Shown one piece after another: positions 8,748-17,407 of a stretch of DNA of 64,000 bases. Numbering within the stretch: position 1 is the first letter of the stretch; each line of letters opens with the position of its first letter. The stretch covers positions 1-64,000 of the forward strand of contig DASYPQ010000011.1 in the NCBI GenBank assembly GCA_036006425.1. The letters are read 5' to 3'. The notes beneath the pieces are model-generated. The model was not told the DNA's origin and ran no database searches. It was given only the letters and a program-made list of their open reading frames with translations. Source of the DNA: DASYPQ01 sp036006425 (GTDB taxonomy: Bacteria > Planctomycetota > UBA1135 > GCA-002686595). The position numbers and the translations under genes were made by a program.

Positions 8748-11698
8748 TCCCCGTCTCCGAATCCGACGGCGAGGCCGCGGCGCAGGAGATCGGGGAGCAG
8801 GCCCATGTGCGCGAACGCCTCGCGCAGGCACCGGTCGGTCTCGCCGCGGACGAGCCGCGCGGCGCGCATGTCCCCGTCCTCCCCCGGACCGTCGATCTCC
8901 GCGCCGATCGGCAGCTCCCGCAGGAACGCGCGGTGCTTCGGCTCGACCGCGCGGCCGTCGAGGACGAACACGCAACCGCGGTCGGACTCGCGTCGCATCA
9001 GGCGCCCGAAGCCCTGCCGGAACTTCGCGAGCGCGCGCGGCATGTAGATCCGGCGCCATTGCTCACTCGTGCCGAGGACCGCGCACTGGGCGTGGTGGTA
9101 CCGGTCGGGCACGCCGTACGGCAGGCGGACGATCACGACGTACTCGAGCGTCTCCCCGGGGAAGTCCGCGCCGAACCAGAACGTGTCGACTCCGAGGAGG
9201 ACCGAGTCGACGCGCGTGCGGAAGAGGTCCGAGAGCTCCTCCTTCGTCGCGCTCTCCATGTTCTGGAACCAGAGGCCGATGCTGCGCGCGCGGAAGAAGC
9301 CCGCGAGATCCTCGCCGACGCGACGGACGTCCAGCGCGTTCGTGAACAGCACGAGCATCCGGCCGCGCGTGCGCTCGGCCAGATGGCCTACGAAGCGCCG
9401 CACGTAGTCGAGATAGGCGTCCTTGTCGCGTCCGACGGACGGTGCATCACGCGGCACGGCGACGAGGACGCGCGAGTAGTCGAACACCTCCGGAGCGCGG
9501 AACGTGCGCACGACGCGCGGCGGCCGGTCCTCGTCGGGCGCGGGCTCCGCGGCGCGGTCGAGGCCGAGATAGCCGAGCGCGGACTCGAATCCGCCCTTCA
9601 ACCACGTCGTCGCCGAGATGAACACGCCCGTCGCGAGCTGGGGGTGGTAGTCGCGGCCGAGCACCTCGTTCGGGAGGAGGACGCGCGCCGCGAGCGCGCG
9701 GTCGCCACGCGCACCGCGCGAGTCGACCTCGAGGTCGTAGAAGAAGCTCGCGCGGTACGCCGGACGCCCTTCCGAGAGCGGGAGCCAGGCTTCCACGGCC
9801 TCGAGCATCTCCGCGAGCTCCGTGCGCGAGAGATCGAGAGCGCGCCGCAGGCTCGGGATCCGCCGCAGCGGCGTCGCGTCGAGGCGCTCGGCGATCTCCG
9901 CCAGCGCGGCCTCGAGCGCGTTCAGCCCCCGCGCGATGTCGCGTCGCGCGTCGACGAGGCCCGCCGCTTCCTCGCGCTCGACGTACTCGCGCAGGAGAGA
10001 GTGGCTCTCGCGCTCGCTGCGCGCGCGGCCCTCGGCGTCCCGCCAGGCCTCGAACCCCTCGAGCGAGGCCTCGAGCCGCGCGAGTCCGCCCGCGACGTCC
10101 CTCCACGCGTCGAGCGCGGCGTCGATCGCCCGGCTCGTCGGCGTCCCGTCGAGCGTGGCGCGGCGCATGCGGTCGAGCGCCGCCGTCGAACTCCCTCGAT
10201 CCGGCGCGTGGAGCCTCGCCAGCGTCGACCGCATCTGCCGGAACGTGAGCACATGGCTCCACGCGCCGTGAGCCTGATCGTGGAGGTGCTCGCACTCGTC
10301 GAACACGACGTGCTTGAAGAACTCCTGTCGCGCGAGGGCGAACGCGTGGTTCGTGATGACGACGTGGCTGCGCTCGGCCCTCCGCCGCGCGGCTTCCGCG
10401 GCGCACGCGCGCTTGTCCGCGTCGTGCGTGCAGCAGACGCTGCGACCGCGCACGGCGCGCAGGAGATCGGCGAGACGGCGGCGCCAGGGAGCTGTCGCGT
10501 CGAAGGGGACAGGCGCGCGCGAGGGATACCGGTCGAGATCGCCTTCGCTGTCGCGCAGCGCGAAGAGCGCGAGCGAAGTCCACGCGAGCCAGGCTTCCCC
10601 GCTCTCGTCCTCCTCGGGCACCGCGAGCTTCAGAGCGCGCCAGCACACGTAGTTCTCCCGACCCTTGAGCATCGAGACCCTGGGCAGCGGCTCGACGCCG
10701 GCGCTCGCGAGCGCCGCGAGGGCGCGCGGCACCTCGCGATCCATCGCCTGCTGCTGGAGCGCGCGCGTGTACGTGGCGACGCCGATGCGCGTGCCGTGAC
10801 GGTTCGCCCAGAGCAGCGCGGGGACGAGGTACGCGAGCGTCTTCCCGGTGCCCGTAGGCGCGTGGACGAGGAGCAGCTCGCCCGAACCGAGCACGTCGCC
10901 GACCGCGCGAGCGACGTCGTGCTGTCCGGTGCGGATCGATCCTCCGAACGACGCCGGCAGATGGACCTGGAAGACCTGTTCGAGCGTCTCGCGATCGACG
11001 GGATCGAGGAGCGCCGGCATGTCGCACTGAACCGGCACGGTGTCGAAGCCTTCCCACCGCTGTGCGTCGCGCTCGCAAGCGGGCATGACATCGAGGTCGA
11101 GCTCGCCGGGCGCGCCGCCGCCCCGGTGCGCGAGCGCGAGCGCGAGACCGACGACGCGCGCCGCGCGGGGGGAGTCGACCTGGAGCGCGCGCCAGGCCCG
11201 GGCGTAGCCCGAAATCGCGAGCGCGATCGCTTCGCTCGGGAGGCTCCGGAAGCCGGCGACGATCTCCGCGGCGCGTGCACGCACCTGCTCGGGCTCGAGC
11301 TTCTCCGCGGCGAGATTCGGCGCGCCGGGCAGGAGGAGCCCACCGAGCTCGGCGAGCCCGAGCACGGGCGGGGCGCCGCGCAGCTCGTCGCGCCGGCCCA
11401 CGGCGTGCGCGCGCCAGGCCTCGAACTCCGCCAGGTCGGCGACGATCACGGGCCCGGCGCCGAGGAAGAGCTCGAGCTCCGCCCAGAGCGGTGCCACGGG
11501 CCCTTCGGCCGCGCACGCGCGATCGAACCGGACCGGTCCGCCGTCCGCGGGATCCGTGCGCTGCGCCGCCACGCGGACGAGGCGATCGACGCTCGGGTCC
11601 GGCCCCGTCGTCCACAGGCTGCAGACCGCGACTCGGTCGAGCTCGAGGGCGTGCCACGGCGCGGCGGTCGCGACGTCGTCTTCGGTCCGCTGGATCAC
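8744..11698 (-). CDS. DinG-like superfamily 2 helicase with degenerate exonuclease-like N-terminus
   Basis: This is a Fe-S-type DNA helicase of the DinG/XPD group. Walker A is 'APTGTGKTLAYL' (Lys about 286) and the DEAH box is 'VFDECEH' (about 467-471). Between them are clustered cysteines ('NYVCWRAL', 'VCCTHDADKRACA') that could hold a 4Fe-4S cluster. The C-terminal RecA domain ends with 'QGFGRLMRRESDRG'. The N-terminus resembles a DnaQ-type exonuclease ('CSLWTTGPDP'), but the DxE metal residues are missing. I place the start at GTG 11698; a TTG at 11821 in the same frame would add 41 low-complexity residues. Neither has a good Shine-Dalgarno. Confidence 0.82.
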   Translation of the reverse strand: MIQRTEDDVATAAPWHALELDRVAVCSLWTTGPDPSVDRLVRVAAQRTDPADGGPVRFDRACAAEGPVAPLWAELELFLGAGPVIVADLAEFEAWRAHAVGRRDELRGAPPVLGLAELGGLLLPGAPNLAAEKLEPEQVRARAAEIVAGFRSLPSEAIALAISGYARAWRALQVDSPRAARVVGLALALAHRGGGAPGELDLDVMPACERDAQRWEGFDTVPVQCDMPALLDPVDRETLEQVFQVHLPASFGGSIRTGQHDVARAVGDVLGSGELLLVHAPTGTGKTLAYLVPALLWANRHGTRIGVATYTRALQQQAMDREVPRALAALASAGVEPLPRVSMLKGRENYVCWRALKLAVPEEDESGEAWLAWTSLALFALRDSEGDLDRYPSRAPVPFDATAPWRRRLADLLRAVRGRSVCCTHDADKRACAAEAARRRAERSHVVITNHAFALARQEFFKHVVFDECEHLHDQAHGAWSHVLTFRQMRSTLARLHAPDRGSSTAALDRMRRATLDGTPTSRAIDAALDAWRDVAGGLARLEASLEGFEAWRDAEGRARSERESHSLLREYVEREEAAGLVDARRDIARGLNALEAALAEIAERLDATPLRRIPSLRRALDLSRTELAEMLEAVEAWLPLSEGRPAYRASFFYDLEVDSRGARGDRALAARVLLPNEVLGRDYHPQLATGVFISATTWLKGGFESALGYLGLDRAAEPAPDEDRPPRVVRTFRAPEVFDYSRVLVAVPRDAPSVGRDKDAYLDYVRRFVGHLAERTRGRMLVLFTNALDVRRVGEDLAGFFRARSIGLWFQNMESATKEELSDLFRTRVDSVLLGVDTFWFGADFPGETLEYVVIVRLPYGVPDRYHHAQCAVLGTSEQWRRIYMPRALAKFRQGFGRLMRRESDRGCVFVLDGRAVEPKHRAFLRELPIGAEIDGPGEDGDMRAARLVRGETDRCLREAFAHMGLLPDLLRRGLAVGFGDGD

Positions 11699-12019
11699 CG
11701 GAGCCGAGATTAGCGGGCCGCTGCGCCGGGACGGCGTGGCGATCGGAGCGCGGGAATGCTCGGGGCCGCGCGGATTCTTGGGCAGTTGCGCGCCACGCTC
11801 ACCGAACCTCTTGATGCGCAAGCGCTTAGGTGCCCGGCGGGGCAGCGATCGGGGCCGAGTCCTCGGGCCCGACCAGCTCGGTATCCCAAGTTCTTGTCGA
11901 TTCAGGAGTTACGCAATCACCTCGGAGGAGCCATCCATTCCTGCCGAAGGCGAGGGGCGTGCACCCCCCTTCCTTGACTCGCCCGGGACCTCCCCTATTT
12001 ATGGCCCGCCTTCCCTGAC
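11699..12019 (+). other. Divergent intergenic region upstream of topA
   Basis: About 320 bases separate the chosen helicase start from topA. The first 120 or so could be coding if the helicase starts at 11821. A near-palindrome lies at about 11851-11870. The topA promoter is at 11974-12001. I see no RNA gene or small ORF with a convincing start here. Confidence 0.5.
11974..12001 (+). promoter_or_regulatory. Sigma-70-like promoter of topA
   Basis: TTGACT (11974-11979) and TATTTA (11996-12001) are separated by 16 bases, a very good match to housekeeping consensus in a GC-rich background. A start site near 12008 would leave a leader of about 12 bases before the topA ATG, with no clear Shine-Dalgarno. 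Confidence 0.7.
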
Positions 12020-14533
12020 ATGACCAAAGCAGCCAAGAAGAAGCCGACGGCGACCACGGAAGCGCCCCCCGCGCCCAAGAAGGCGCCGGCGCGGCCGAAG
12101 AAAGCCAAGGCGCCGGCTCCCGAGCCCGTCGAGGCTCCGGCCGACGAGGAACCCGCCGAGGAAGCCGAGGCGGGTCCGAAGCGCAAGGGCAAGGCGCTCG
12201 TCATCGTCGAGAGCCCGGCCAAGGCGAAGACGATCAACAAGTACCTCGGGAGCGGTTTCGTCGTGAAGGCCTCGATGGGCCACGTCCGCGACCTCCCGAA
12301 GGGGAAGTTCGGCATCGACGTCGAGCACGGATTCGAGCCGTCGTACACGGCGATCCGCGGCAAGACGCAAGTGATCAGCGAGCTGAAGCGCCTGGCGAAG
12401 AACGCGTCTTCCGTGTTCCTCGCTCCCGACCCCGACCGCGAGGGCGAGGCGATCGCGTGGCACCTGTCCGAGTCCCTCGACGTGCCCGAGAGCCGCGTCT
12501 TCCGGGTCGTGTTCAACGAGATCACGAAGAAGGCGATCCTCGAAGCCTTCGAGCATCCGGGCAAGCTCAACATGGACAAGGTCGACGCGCAGCAGGCGCG
12601 CCGCGTCCTCGACCGGATCATGGGGTACAAGCTCTCCCCGCTGCTCTGGAAGAAGATCGCCCGCGGCCTGTCCGCCGGCCGCGTGCAGTCCGTCGCCGTG
12701 CGCCTGATCGTCGAGCGCGAGAAGGAGATCCGCGCGTTCGTCAAGGAGGAGTACTGGCGCGTCGGAGCGCAGTTCCGCTCGGAGAGCGGGGACTTCGTGG
12801 CCGACCTCAAGCGACTCGGCGAGGACCGGATCGACAAGAATCTCGACGAGAAGCGCGCGCGGGAGGTCGTCTCGCGCATCGGTGCGGATCCGCTGCGCCT
12901 CGCCGAGCTCGACAGCAAGCCGAAGACGCGCCGGCCGACTCCGCCGTTCACCACGAGCCAGCTGCAGCAGAAGTCGTCGACGATGCTGCGCTTCTCGGCG
13001 AAGAAGACGATGGTGCTCGCGCAGCAGCTGTACGAAGGCGTCGAAGTCCCCGGCGAGGGCTCGGTCGGCCTGATCACGTACATGCGAACGGACTCGGTGC
13101 GCGTGTCGCAGGATGCGCTGACGCAGGTCCGCGAGCTGATCGGCAAGGAGTTCGGGGAGAAGTACGTCCCCGAGCAGCCGAACCTCTTCACCGCGAAGGC
13201 GATGGGCGCGCAGGAGGCGCACGAGGCGATCCGCCCGACCGACGCGATCCGCACGCCGGACTCGCTGAAGGAAGCGCTGACCGGCGACCAGCTCAAGCTC
13301 TACACGCTGATCTGGCAGAAGTTCGTCTCGAGCCAGATGCCGCCGCAGGTCTCGACCGTCACGACCGCGACGTTCGAGCACGGCGACGCGCGGTTCGTCG
13401 CGCAAGGCGAAGTCGAGCTCTTCGACGGCCATACGCGCGTGTTCGACGCCACGAAGGGCGAGCGCGAACTCCAGGCGCTCCCGGTCGGCCTCCAGGTCGG
13501 GTCGAGCTATCCCCCCGAGAAGATCGAAGCGACCCAGCACTTCACGCAACCGGCACCGCGGTACACCGAAGCGACGCTCGTGAAGGAGCTCGAGAAGCGC
13601 GGGATCGGAAGGCCTTCGACGTACGCGGCGATCATCTCGACGATCCAGGATCGCGGCTACGTCACGCTCAAGGAGCGGCGTTTCGAGGCGACGGAGCTCG
13701 GCGAGATCGTCACCGACCAGCTCGTCGCGCACTTCAAGGAGATCCTCGACACCGACTTCACGGCCGGGATGGAGGCCGATCTCGACCGCATCGAGAGCGG
13801 CGAGCGCCAGTGGCGCAAGGTGGTCAAGACGTTCCACGACGTCTTCGCGGCCGACCTCGAGAAGGCCGAGAAGGACATGAAGAACCTGAAGCTCGAGCCG
13901 AAGCTGAGCGAGCGCCTGTGCGACAAGTGCGGCGCGCCGATGGCCGAGAAGTTCAACAAGCGCGGCAAGTTCCTGGGCTGCTCGCGATACCCGGAGTGCA
14001 AGAACACGATGCCGACGGACGGTCCGCGCGCGAAGAGCGAGTCGATCCCGACGGACAAGACCTGCGAGAAGTGCGGCAAGCCGATGGTCATCCGCACCGG
14101 GAGCCGGGGACGGTTCATCGCCTGCACCGGCTTCCCCGACTGCAAGAACACGGCGTCGGTCGACGACCAGGGCAACGTGATCAAGCCCAAGGAGACCGGG
14201 ATCGCCTGCGAGAAGTGCGGCAAGCCGATGGTGATCAAGGGCTCGCGACGCGGTCCCTTCCTCGCGTGCACCGGCTTCCCGAAATGCCGCAACGCGAAGA
14301 ACCTGCCTCCCGAGCTTCGCGAGGCGCCGCAGGAGACCGGGGAGAAGTGCGACAAGTGCGGCGAGCCGATGATCCTGAAGCGCAGTCGGTGGGGGAAGGA
14401 GTTCCTCGCGTGCTCCGCGTACCCGGCGTGCAAGAACGCGCGCAACGTCGGAGCTCCCGCGGGCGCAGAGCCGGCCGCCGCCGAGTCCGACGAAGGCGCT
14501 CCCGCCGGGATCTCGAACCAGTCCGAGGACTGA
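12020..14533 (+). CDS. topA: DNA topoisomerase I (TopA)
   Basis: This type IA topoisomerase relaxes negative supercoils. The Toprim domain starts at 'ALVIVESPAKAKTI' (catalytic Glu64) and has 'DPDREGEAIAWH'. The active-site Tyr354 is in 'GLITYMRTDS'. The C-terminus (from about residue 634) holds four tetra-Cys zinc ribbons of the CxKCGxPM ... C form. A 57-residue N-terminal extension rich in Lys, Ala and Pro precedes the core, which explains the 837-residue length. A strong promoter lies just upstream. A weak hairpin follows the stop (14549-14566). Confidence 0.97.
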   Translation: MTKAAKKKPTATTEAPPAPKKAPARPKKAKAPAPEPVEAPADEEPAEEAEAGPKRKGKALVIVESPAKAKTINKYLGSGFVVKASMGHVRDLPKGKFGIDVEHGFEPSYTAIRGKTQVISELKRLAKNASSVFLAPDPDREGEAIAWHLSESLDVPESRVFRVVFNEITKKAILEAFEHPGKLNMDKVDAQQARRVLDRIMGYKLSPLLWKKIARGLSAGRVQSVAVRLIVEREKEIRAFVKEEYWRVGAQFRSESGDFVADLKRLGEDRIDKNLDEKRAREVVSRIGADPLRLAELDSKPKTRRPTPPFTTSQLQQKSSTMLRFSAKKTMVLAQQLYEGVEVPGEGSVGLITYMRTDSVRVSQDALTQVRELIGKEFGEKYVPEQPNLFTAKAMGAQEAHEAIRPTDAIRTPDSLKEALTGDQLKLYTLIWQKFVSSQMPPQVSTVTTATFEHGDARFVAQGEVELFDGHTRVFDATKGERELQALPVGLQVGSSYPPEKIEATQHFTQPAPRYTEATLVKELEKRGIGRPSTYAAIISTIQDRGYVTLKERRFEATELGEIVTDQLVAHFKEILDTDFTAGMEADLDRIESGERQWRKVVKTFHDVFAADLEKAEKDMKNLKLEPKLSERLCDKCGAPMAEKFNKRGKFLGCSRYPECKNTMPTDGPRAKSESIPTDKTCEKCGKPMVIRTGSRGRFIACTGFPDCKNTASVDDQGNVIKPKETGIACEKCGKPMVIKGSRRGPFLACTGFPKCRNAKNLPPELREAPQETGEKCDKCGEPMILKRSRWGKEFLACSAYPACKNARNVGAPAGAEPAAAESDEGAPAGISNQSED

Positions 14534-14551
14534 TCCGCGGGCGGCCGTGGC

Positions 14552-14580
14552 TCGACGGTGCGAGCCCGAATCCCTAGAAT
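14552..14580 (+). promoter_or_regulatory. Promoter upstream of the leucine dehydrogenase gene
   Basis: TCGACG (14552-14557) and TAGAAT (14575-14580) are spaced by 17 bases and lie about 60 bases before the ATG. The -35 element overlaps a 6-bp hairpin (14549-14566) that could serve topA as a weak terminator, so read-through is also possible. Confidence 0.45.
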
Positions 14581-14643
14581 GTCCGCCCCTCGTCTCCTCC
14601 GGCGGGCGTCCCTTTCTTCCAGCGGTCCTGAGCTAGACACCCG

Positions 14644-15717
14644 ATGGAGATCTCCGAGATCGAGGTCGAAGGCTACGAGCGGGTCGTCCGCTGCCGCGAC
14701 CAGAAGTCGGGCCTGCACGCGCTGATCGCGGTCCACGACACGACCCTCGGGCCGGCGCTGGGCGGGATGCGCATGCTGCCCTATCCCTCCGAGGACGAGG
14801 CGCTCTTCGACGTGCTGCGCCTCTCGCGCGGGATGACGTACAAGTCCGCCGTCGCGGAGACGGGGCTCGGAGGGGGCAAGTCGGTCGTGATCGGCGATCC
14901 GCGCACGGCGAAGTCGGCCGACCTCTTCCACGCGATGGGCCGCTTCATCGAGAGCCTGGGCGGGAAGTACATCACCGCCGAGGACATGAACATCGGCATC
15001 CCCGACCTCGAGACCGTCCGCCTCGAGACGCGCTGGGTCACCGGTCTGAAGCGGGAGGCGGGGAGCTCCGGCAACCCGAGCCCCTACACCGCGATCGGCT
15101 GCCTCGTCGGCATGCGCGCGGTGCTCGAGGACGTGTTCGGGAAGGCCGATTTCCGCGACAAGCGCGTGCTCATCCAGGGTGTCGGGGCCGTCGGCGGTCG
15201 ACTCGCCGAGCTCCTCGCGGACCAGGGCGCGAAGGTCATCATCTGCGACATCAACGAGGCGCGCGTCGAGGAGCTCGCGCGCAAGCGCGGTTTCGAGACC
15301 GTGGCCGACGCGCGGCACCTCGAGGTCGACTGCGACATCTACTCCCCGTGCGCGCGCGGCGCGACGTTGAACGACCAGACGATCCCGCAGCTGCGCTGCA
15401 GGGCCGTCGCGGGCTGCGCGAACAACCAGCTCCTCGAACCGCGCCACGCGCGCGACCTGATGACGCGCGGGATCCTGTACGCCCCCGACTACGTCATCAA
15501 CGCCGGCGGGATCATCAACGTCTCGGCCGAGCTCGTCCCCGGCGGCTACGACGAGGCCGCGTCGCTGCGCAAGATCGATCGGATCTACGACAACCTGAAG
15601 CAGGTGTTCCAGATCGCGCGGCGCGAGCGGATCCCGACGAACGAGGCGGCGGCGCGCCTCGCCGAGCAGCGTCTCGCGGCCGGACGCGCGGCGAAGCCGC
15701 GCAGCGGACGCGCCTAG
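14644..15717 (+). CDS. Leucine/branched-chain amino-acid dehydrogenase (Glu/Leu/Phe/Val dehydrogenase family)
   Basis: This NAD-dependent enzyme would oxidatively deaminate branched-chain or aromatic amino acids to 2-oxoacids. At 357 residues it is typical of leucine dehydrogenases. The catalytic lysines are present: K67 in 'MTYKSAVAETGLGGGKSV' and K79 at its end. A Rossmann 'GVGAVGGRLAELL' motif and the 'NAGGIINVSAEL' segment support the call. Whether Leu, Val or Phe is preferred cannot be read from the sequence. With the branched-chain aminotransferase and KorAB elsewhere in the window it fits amino-acid catabolism. Its stop codon overlaps the convergent kinase stop. Confidence 0.9.
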   Translation: MEISEIEVEGYERVVRCRDQKSGLHALIAVHDTTLGPALGGMRMLPYPSEDEALFDVLRLSRGMTYKSAVAETGLGGGKSVVIGDPRTAKSADLFHAMGRFIESLGGKYITAEDMNIGIPDLETVRLETRWVTGLKREAGSSGNPSPYTAIGCLVGMRAVLEDVFGKADFRDKRVLIQGVGAVGGRLAELLADQGAKVIICDINEARVEELARKRGFETVADARHLEVDCDIYSPCARGATLNDQTIPQLRCRAVAGCANNQLLEPRHARDLMTRGILYAPDYVINAGGIINVSAELVPGGYDEAASLRKIDRIYDNLKQVFQIARRERIPTNEAAARLAEQRLAAGRAAKPRSGRA

Positions 15718-16640
15718 TCCTTGCGCAGGAAGTCGACGAAGTCCTTCTCGAGGGCTTCGAGACCGTACTCGGCGACCGTCAGGCAGCGGTACACGATCCG
15801 CGCCAAGGCGTCCGGCGTGTTCGGATTCAGGTCCTTCGGCGGCGGATAGGAGAGGAAGTACGAGAGCGACAGGCGCTCGACTTCACCACCCTGCTCGCGT
15901 CCCGCGAACTGCCAGGGCACTTCGTCGAACGGCAGCACGCCGGTCAGGATCTCGTACAGCATGATCCCGATCCCCATCACGTCCGCCTTCGGCTCGCGGA
16001 GGAGCAGCGGGTTGTAGTGCGGCGTCGTCGTGATCACGCCGCGCTCGTCCATGCGCATCGCGGGATCGAGCATGACGACCGAGCCCGACGGCTTGATCAG
16101 GATGTTCTCGGGTTTCAGGTCGCCGTGGTAAGGCAGCGCGCCGGTGCGGGAGAGCTTTTGCAGCGTACGCACGAGCGTCAGGAACCAGTTCAGGCGAATG
16201 CCTTCGAGCGCGCGGATCTTCTCGCGCAGCGTCTTGCCGCGTGCGTGCTCCATGACGAGCACCGGCCGGCCCTCGTGCACGAACGTCTCGCGCAGCGCGA
16301 TCATGTTCGGATGCTTCACGCGCGCCATGATCTCGGCTTCGCCGCGGAGCAGGTCGTCGATCTCGTGGACGTCGAGGAAGTCGATGCGCACGCCGTCCTG
16401 GCGGAAGAAGATCGCCTCGGCCGGAGTCTCGTCCGGGCTGATGCCTTCCGGACGACGCTGGTTCGTGACCTCGAGGAAGCGCGTCACGTAGCGGCCGCCG
16501 CCGGCGACGTCGCCGAGCTTCAACGCCACGCGATTGCCTTCCTCGTCCTCGGCCAGGTAGACGAGCGAGAAACCGCCGCGAGCGAGGAACTCGACGACGC
16601 GATAGGCGCCGATGCACTCGCCAGCTTCCAGCTTGATCAT
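15714..16640 (-). CDS. Serine/threonine protein kinase-like protein
   Basis: This is a stand-alone, soluble eukaryotic-type kinase domain of 308 residues. Visible elements are the glycine loop 'LARGGFSLVYLAED', 'VALK' (K41) and the catalytic loop 'HGDLKPENILI' (D174). The magnesium-binding DFG is replaced by 'LDPAM' (D192), so the Asp is kept but Phe-Gly is lost. There is no membrane anchor or sensor domain, unlike many PknB-type kinases. Activity is plausible but not certain. Its stop and that of the convergent dehydrogenase share a CTAG. Partner and target are unknown. Confidence 0.8.
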   Translation of the reverse strand: MIKLEAGECIGAYRVVEFLARGGFSLVYLAEDEEGNRVALKLGDVAGGGRYVTRFLEVTNQRRPEGISPDETPAEAIFFRQDGVRIDFLDVHEIDDLLRGEAEIMARVKHPNMIALRETFVHEGRPVLVMEHARGKTLREKIRALEGIRLNWFLTLVRTLQKLSRTGALPYHGDLKPENILIKPSGSVVMLDPAMRMDERGVITTTPHYNPLLLREPKADVMGIGIMLYEILTGVLPFDEVPWQFAGREQGGEVERLSLSYFLSYPPPKDLNPNTPDALARIVYRCLTVAEYGLEALEKDFVDFLRKD

Positions 16641-16882
16641 GGAGGGGACTCGGGGTTGCCGCTTCGGAGGGGAGAGTTCGGGGAGCCAGGCGCTCGTACG
16701 CTCCTTTTCGAGCGTCCCCGTTCGGGGATTGAGCCAATCCCGGTCGCAGGGGTCCGTTCTCCGCAGGAAGGTCTCCGACCGGAGCAGGACGTGCTGGTTT
16801 CTCGGTGAAGACGCAGTTCCCAGATTCGGAAGTGCGCGCGCGGTACCGTGCGCGCGGGTCGCGGAGCGGGGCGAGAACCTCG

Positions 16883-16912
16883 GGAAAAAGAATCCGGTCT
16901 CGCGTCCGGGAT
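16883..16912 (-). terminator. Rho-independent terminator after the 16918 lipoprotein gene
   Basis: Read on the minus strand just after the stop, an ATCC(C)GG / CCGGAT hairpin with an 8-base loop is followed by TTCTTTTT. This U-tract is unusual in so GC-rich a region and supports intrinsic termination before the kinase gene. A separate near-palindrome centred on GGTACC (16834-16855) lies further downstream; its role is unclear. Confidence 0.55.
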
Positions 16913-16917
16913 CGCGC

Positions 16918-17328
16918 TCAGGACCCGCCGAGGATTTCCTGCAGGCGATGGACGTCGACTTCCACCGACGTCGCCGCGGTCGTGCCGCCGAGGATGCGCC
17001 GCGCGCCGTCGATCACCGTGCCGGAGCCGAGCCACTCGGGCTCGCTCGCGTGCGCGCGGTACCGCCACGCGCGTCCGTCGAGATCGACGATGCCGAGCTC
17101 CTGCCCTTCGCGATTGCGGACGCTGTAGAACGCGCGCTCCGTGTTGCCGTGTTCCTCGAAGCGCACGAACGCGCCGAGACAGCGACCGGACTCCCACAGC
17201 TCCCACGCGCGCACCGGCGTCGCTTGCGTGATCGCGATGCTCGCCGGTCCGGGCACGTGGCTCGTCGTGCTCGTCCGACACGCGGCGAGCGCGAGGCAGG
17301 AGAGCACGCAGGCAGAGTGGATCCGCAC
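16918..17328 (-). CDS. Small hypothetical lipoprotein
   Basis: The product is about 136 residues with a lipoprotein signal: a short positive N-terminus, a hydrophobic stretch and the lipobox 'LALAAC'. The GTG at 17328 is chosen because it gives a normal-length signal peptide; an ATG at 17385 would add 19 residues before it. The mature part is a small beta-rich domain ('ERAFYSVRNREGQELGIVDL') with no family I recognise. It is divergent from the methionine aminopeptidase gene and followed by an intrinsic terminator. Confidence 0.6.
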   Translation of the reverse strand: MRIHSACVLSCLALAACRTSTTSHVPGPASIAITQATPVRAWELWESGRCLGAFVRFEEHGNTERAFYSVRNREGQELGIVDLDGRAWRYRAHASEPEWLGSGTVIDGARRILGGTTAATSVEVDVHRLQEILGGS

Positions 17329-17407
17329 GCGGAATACGGTAGCGCCGGAGATCGTCCTCGCCACTGGTGCCGCGGTGCGGAACAATGGTCCAGGAGACGA
17401 ACGCAGC

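Noticed and set aside
16834..16855. GGTACC-centred near-palindrome in the 16641-16917 gap
   Set aside because: Could be an operator for the kinase gene, but there is no second copy and no regulator nearby; left unassigned.
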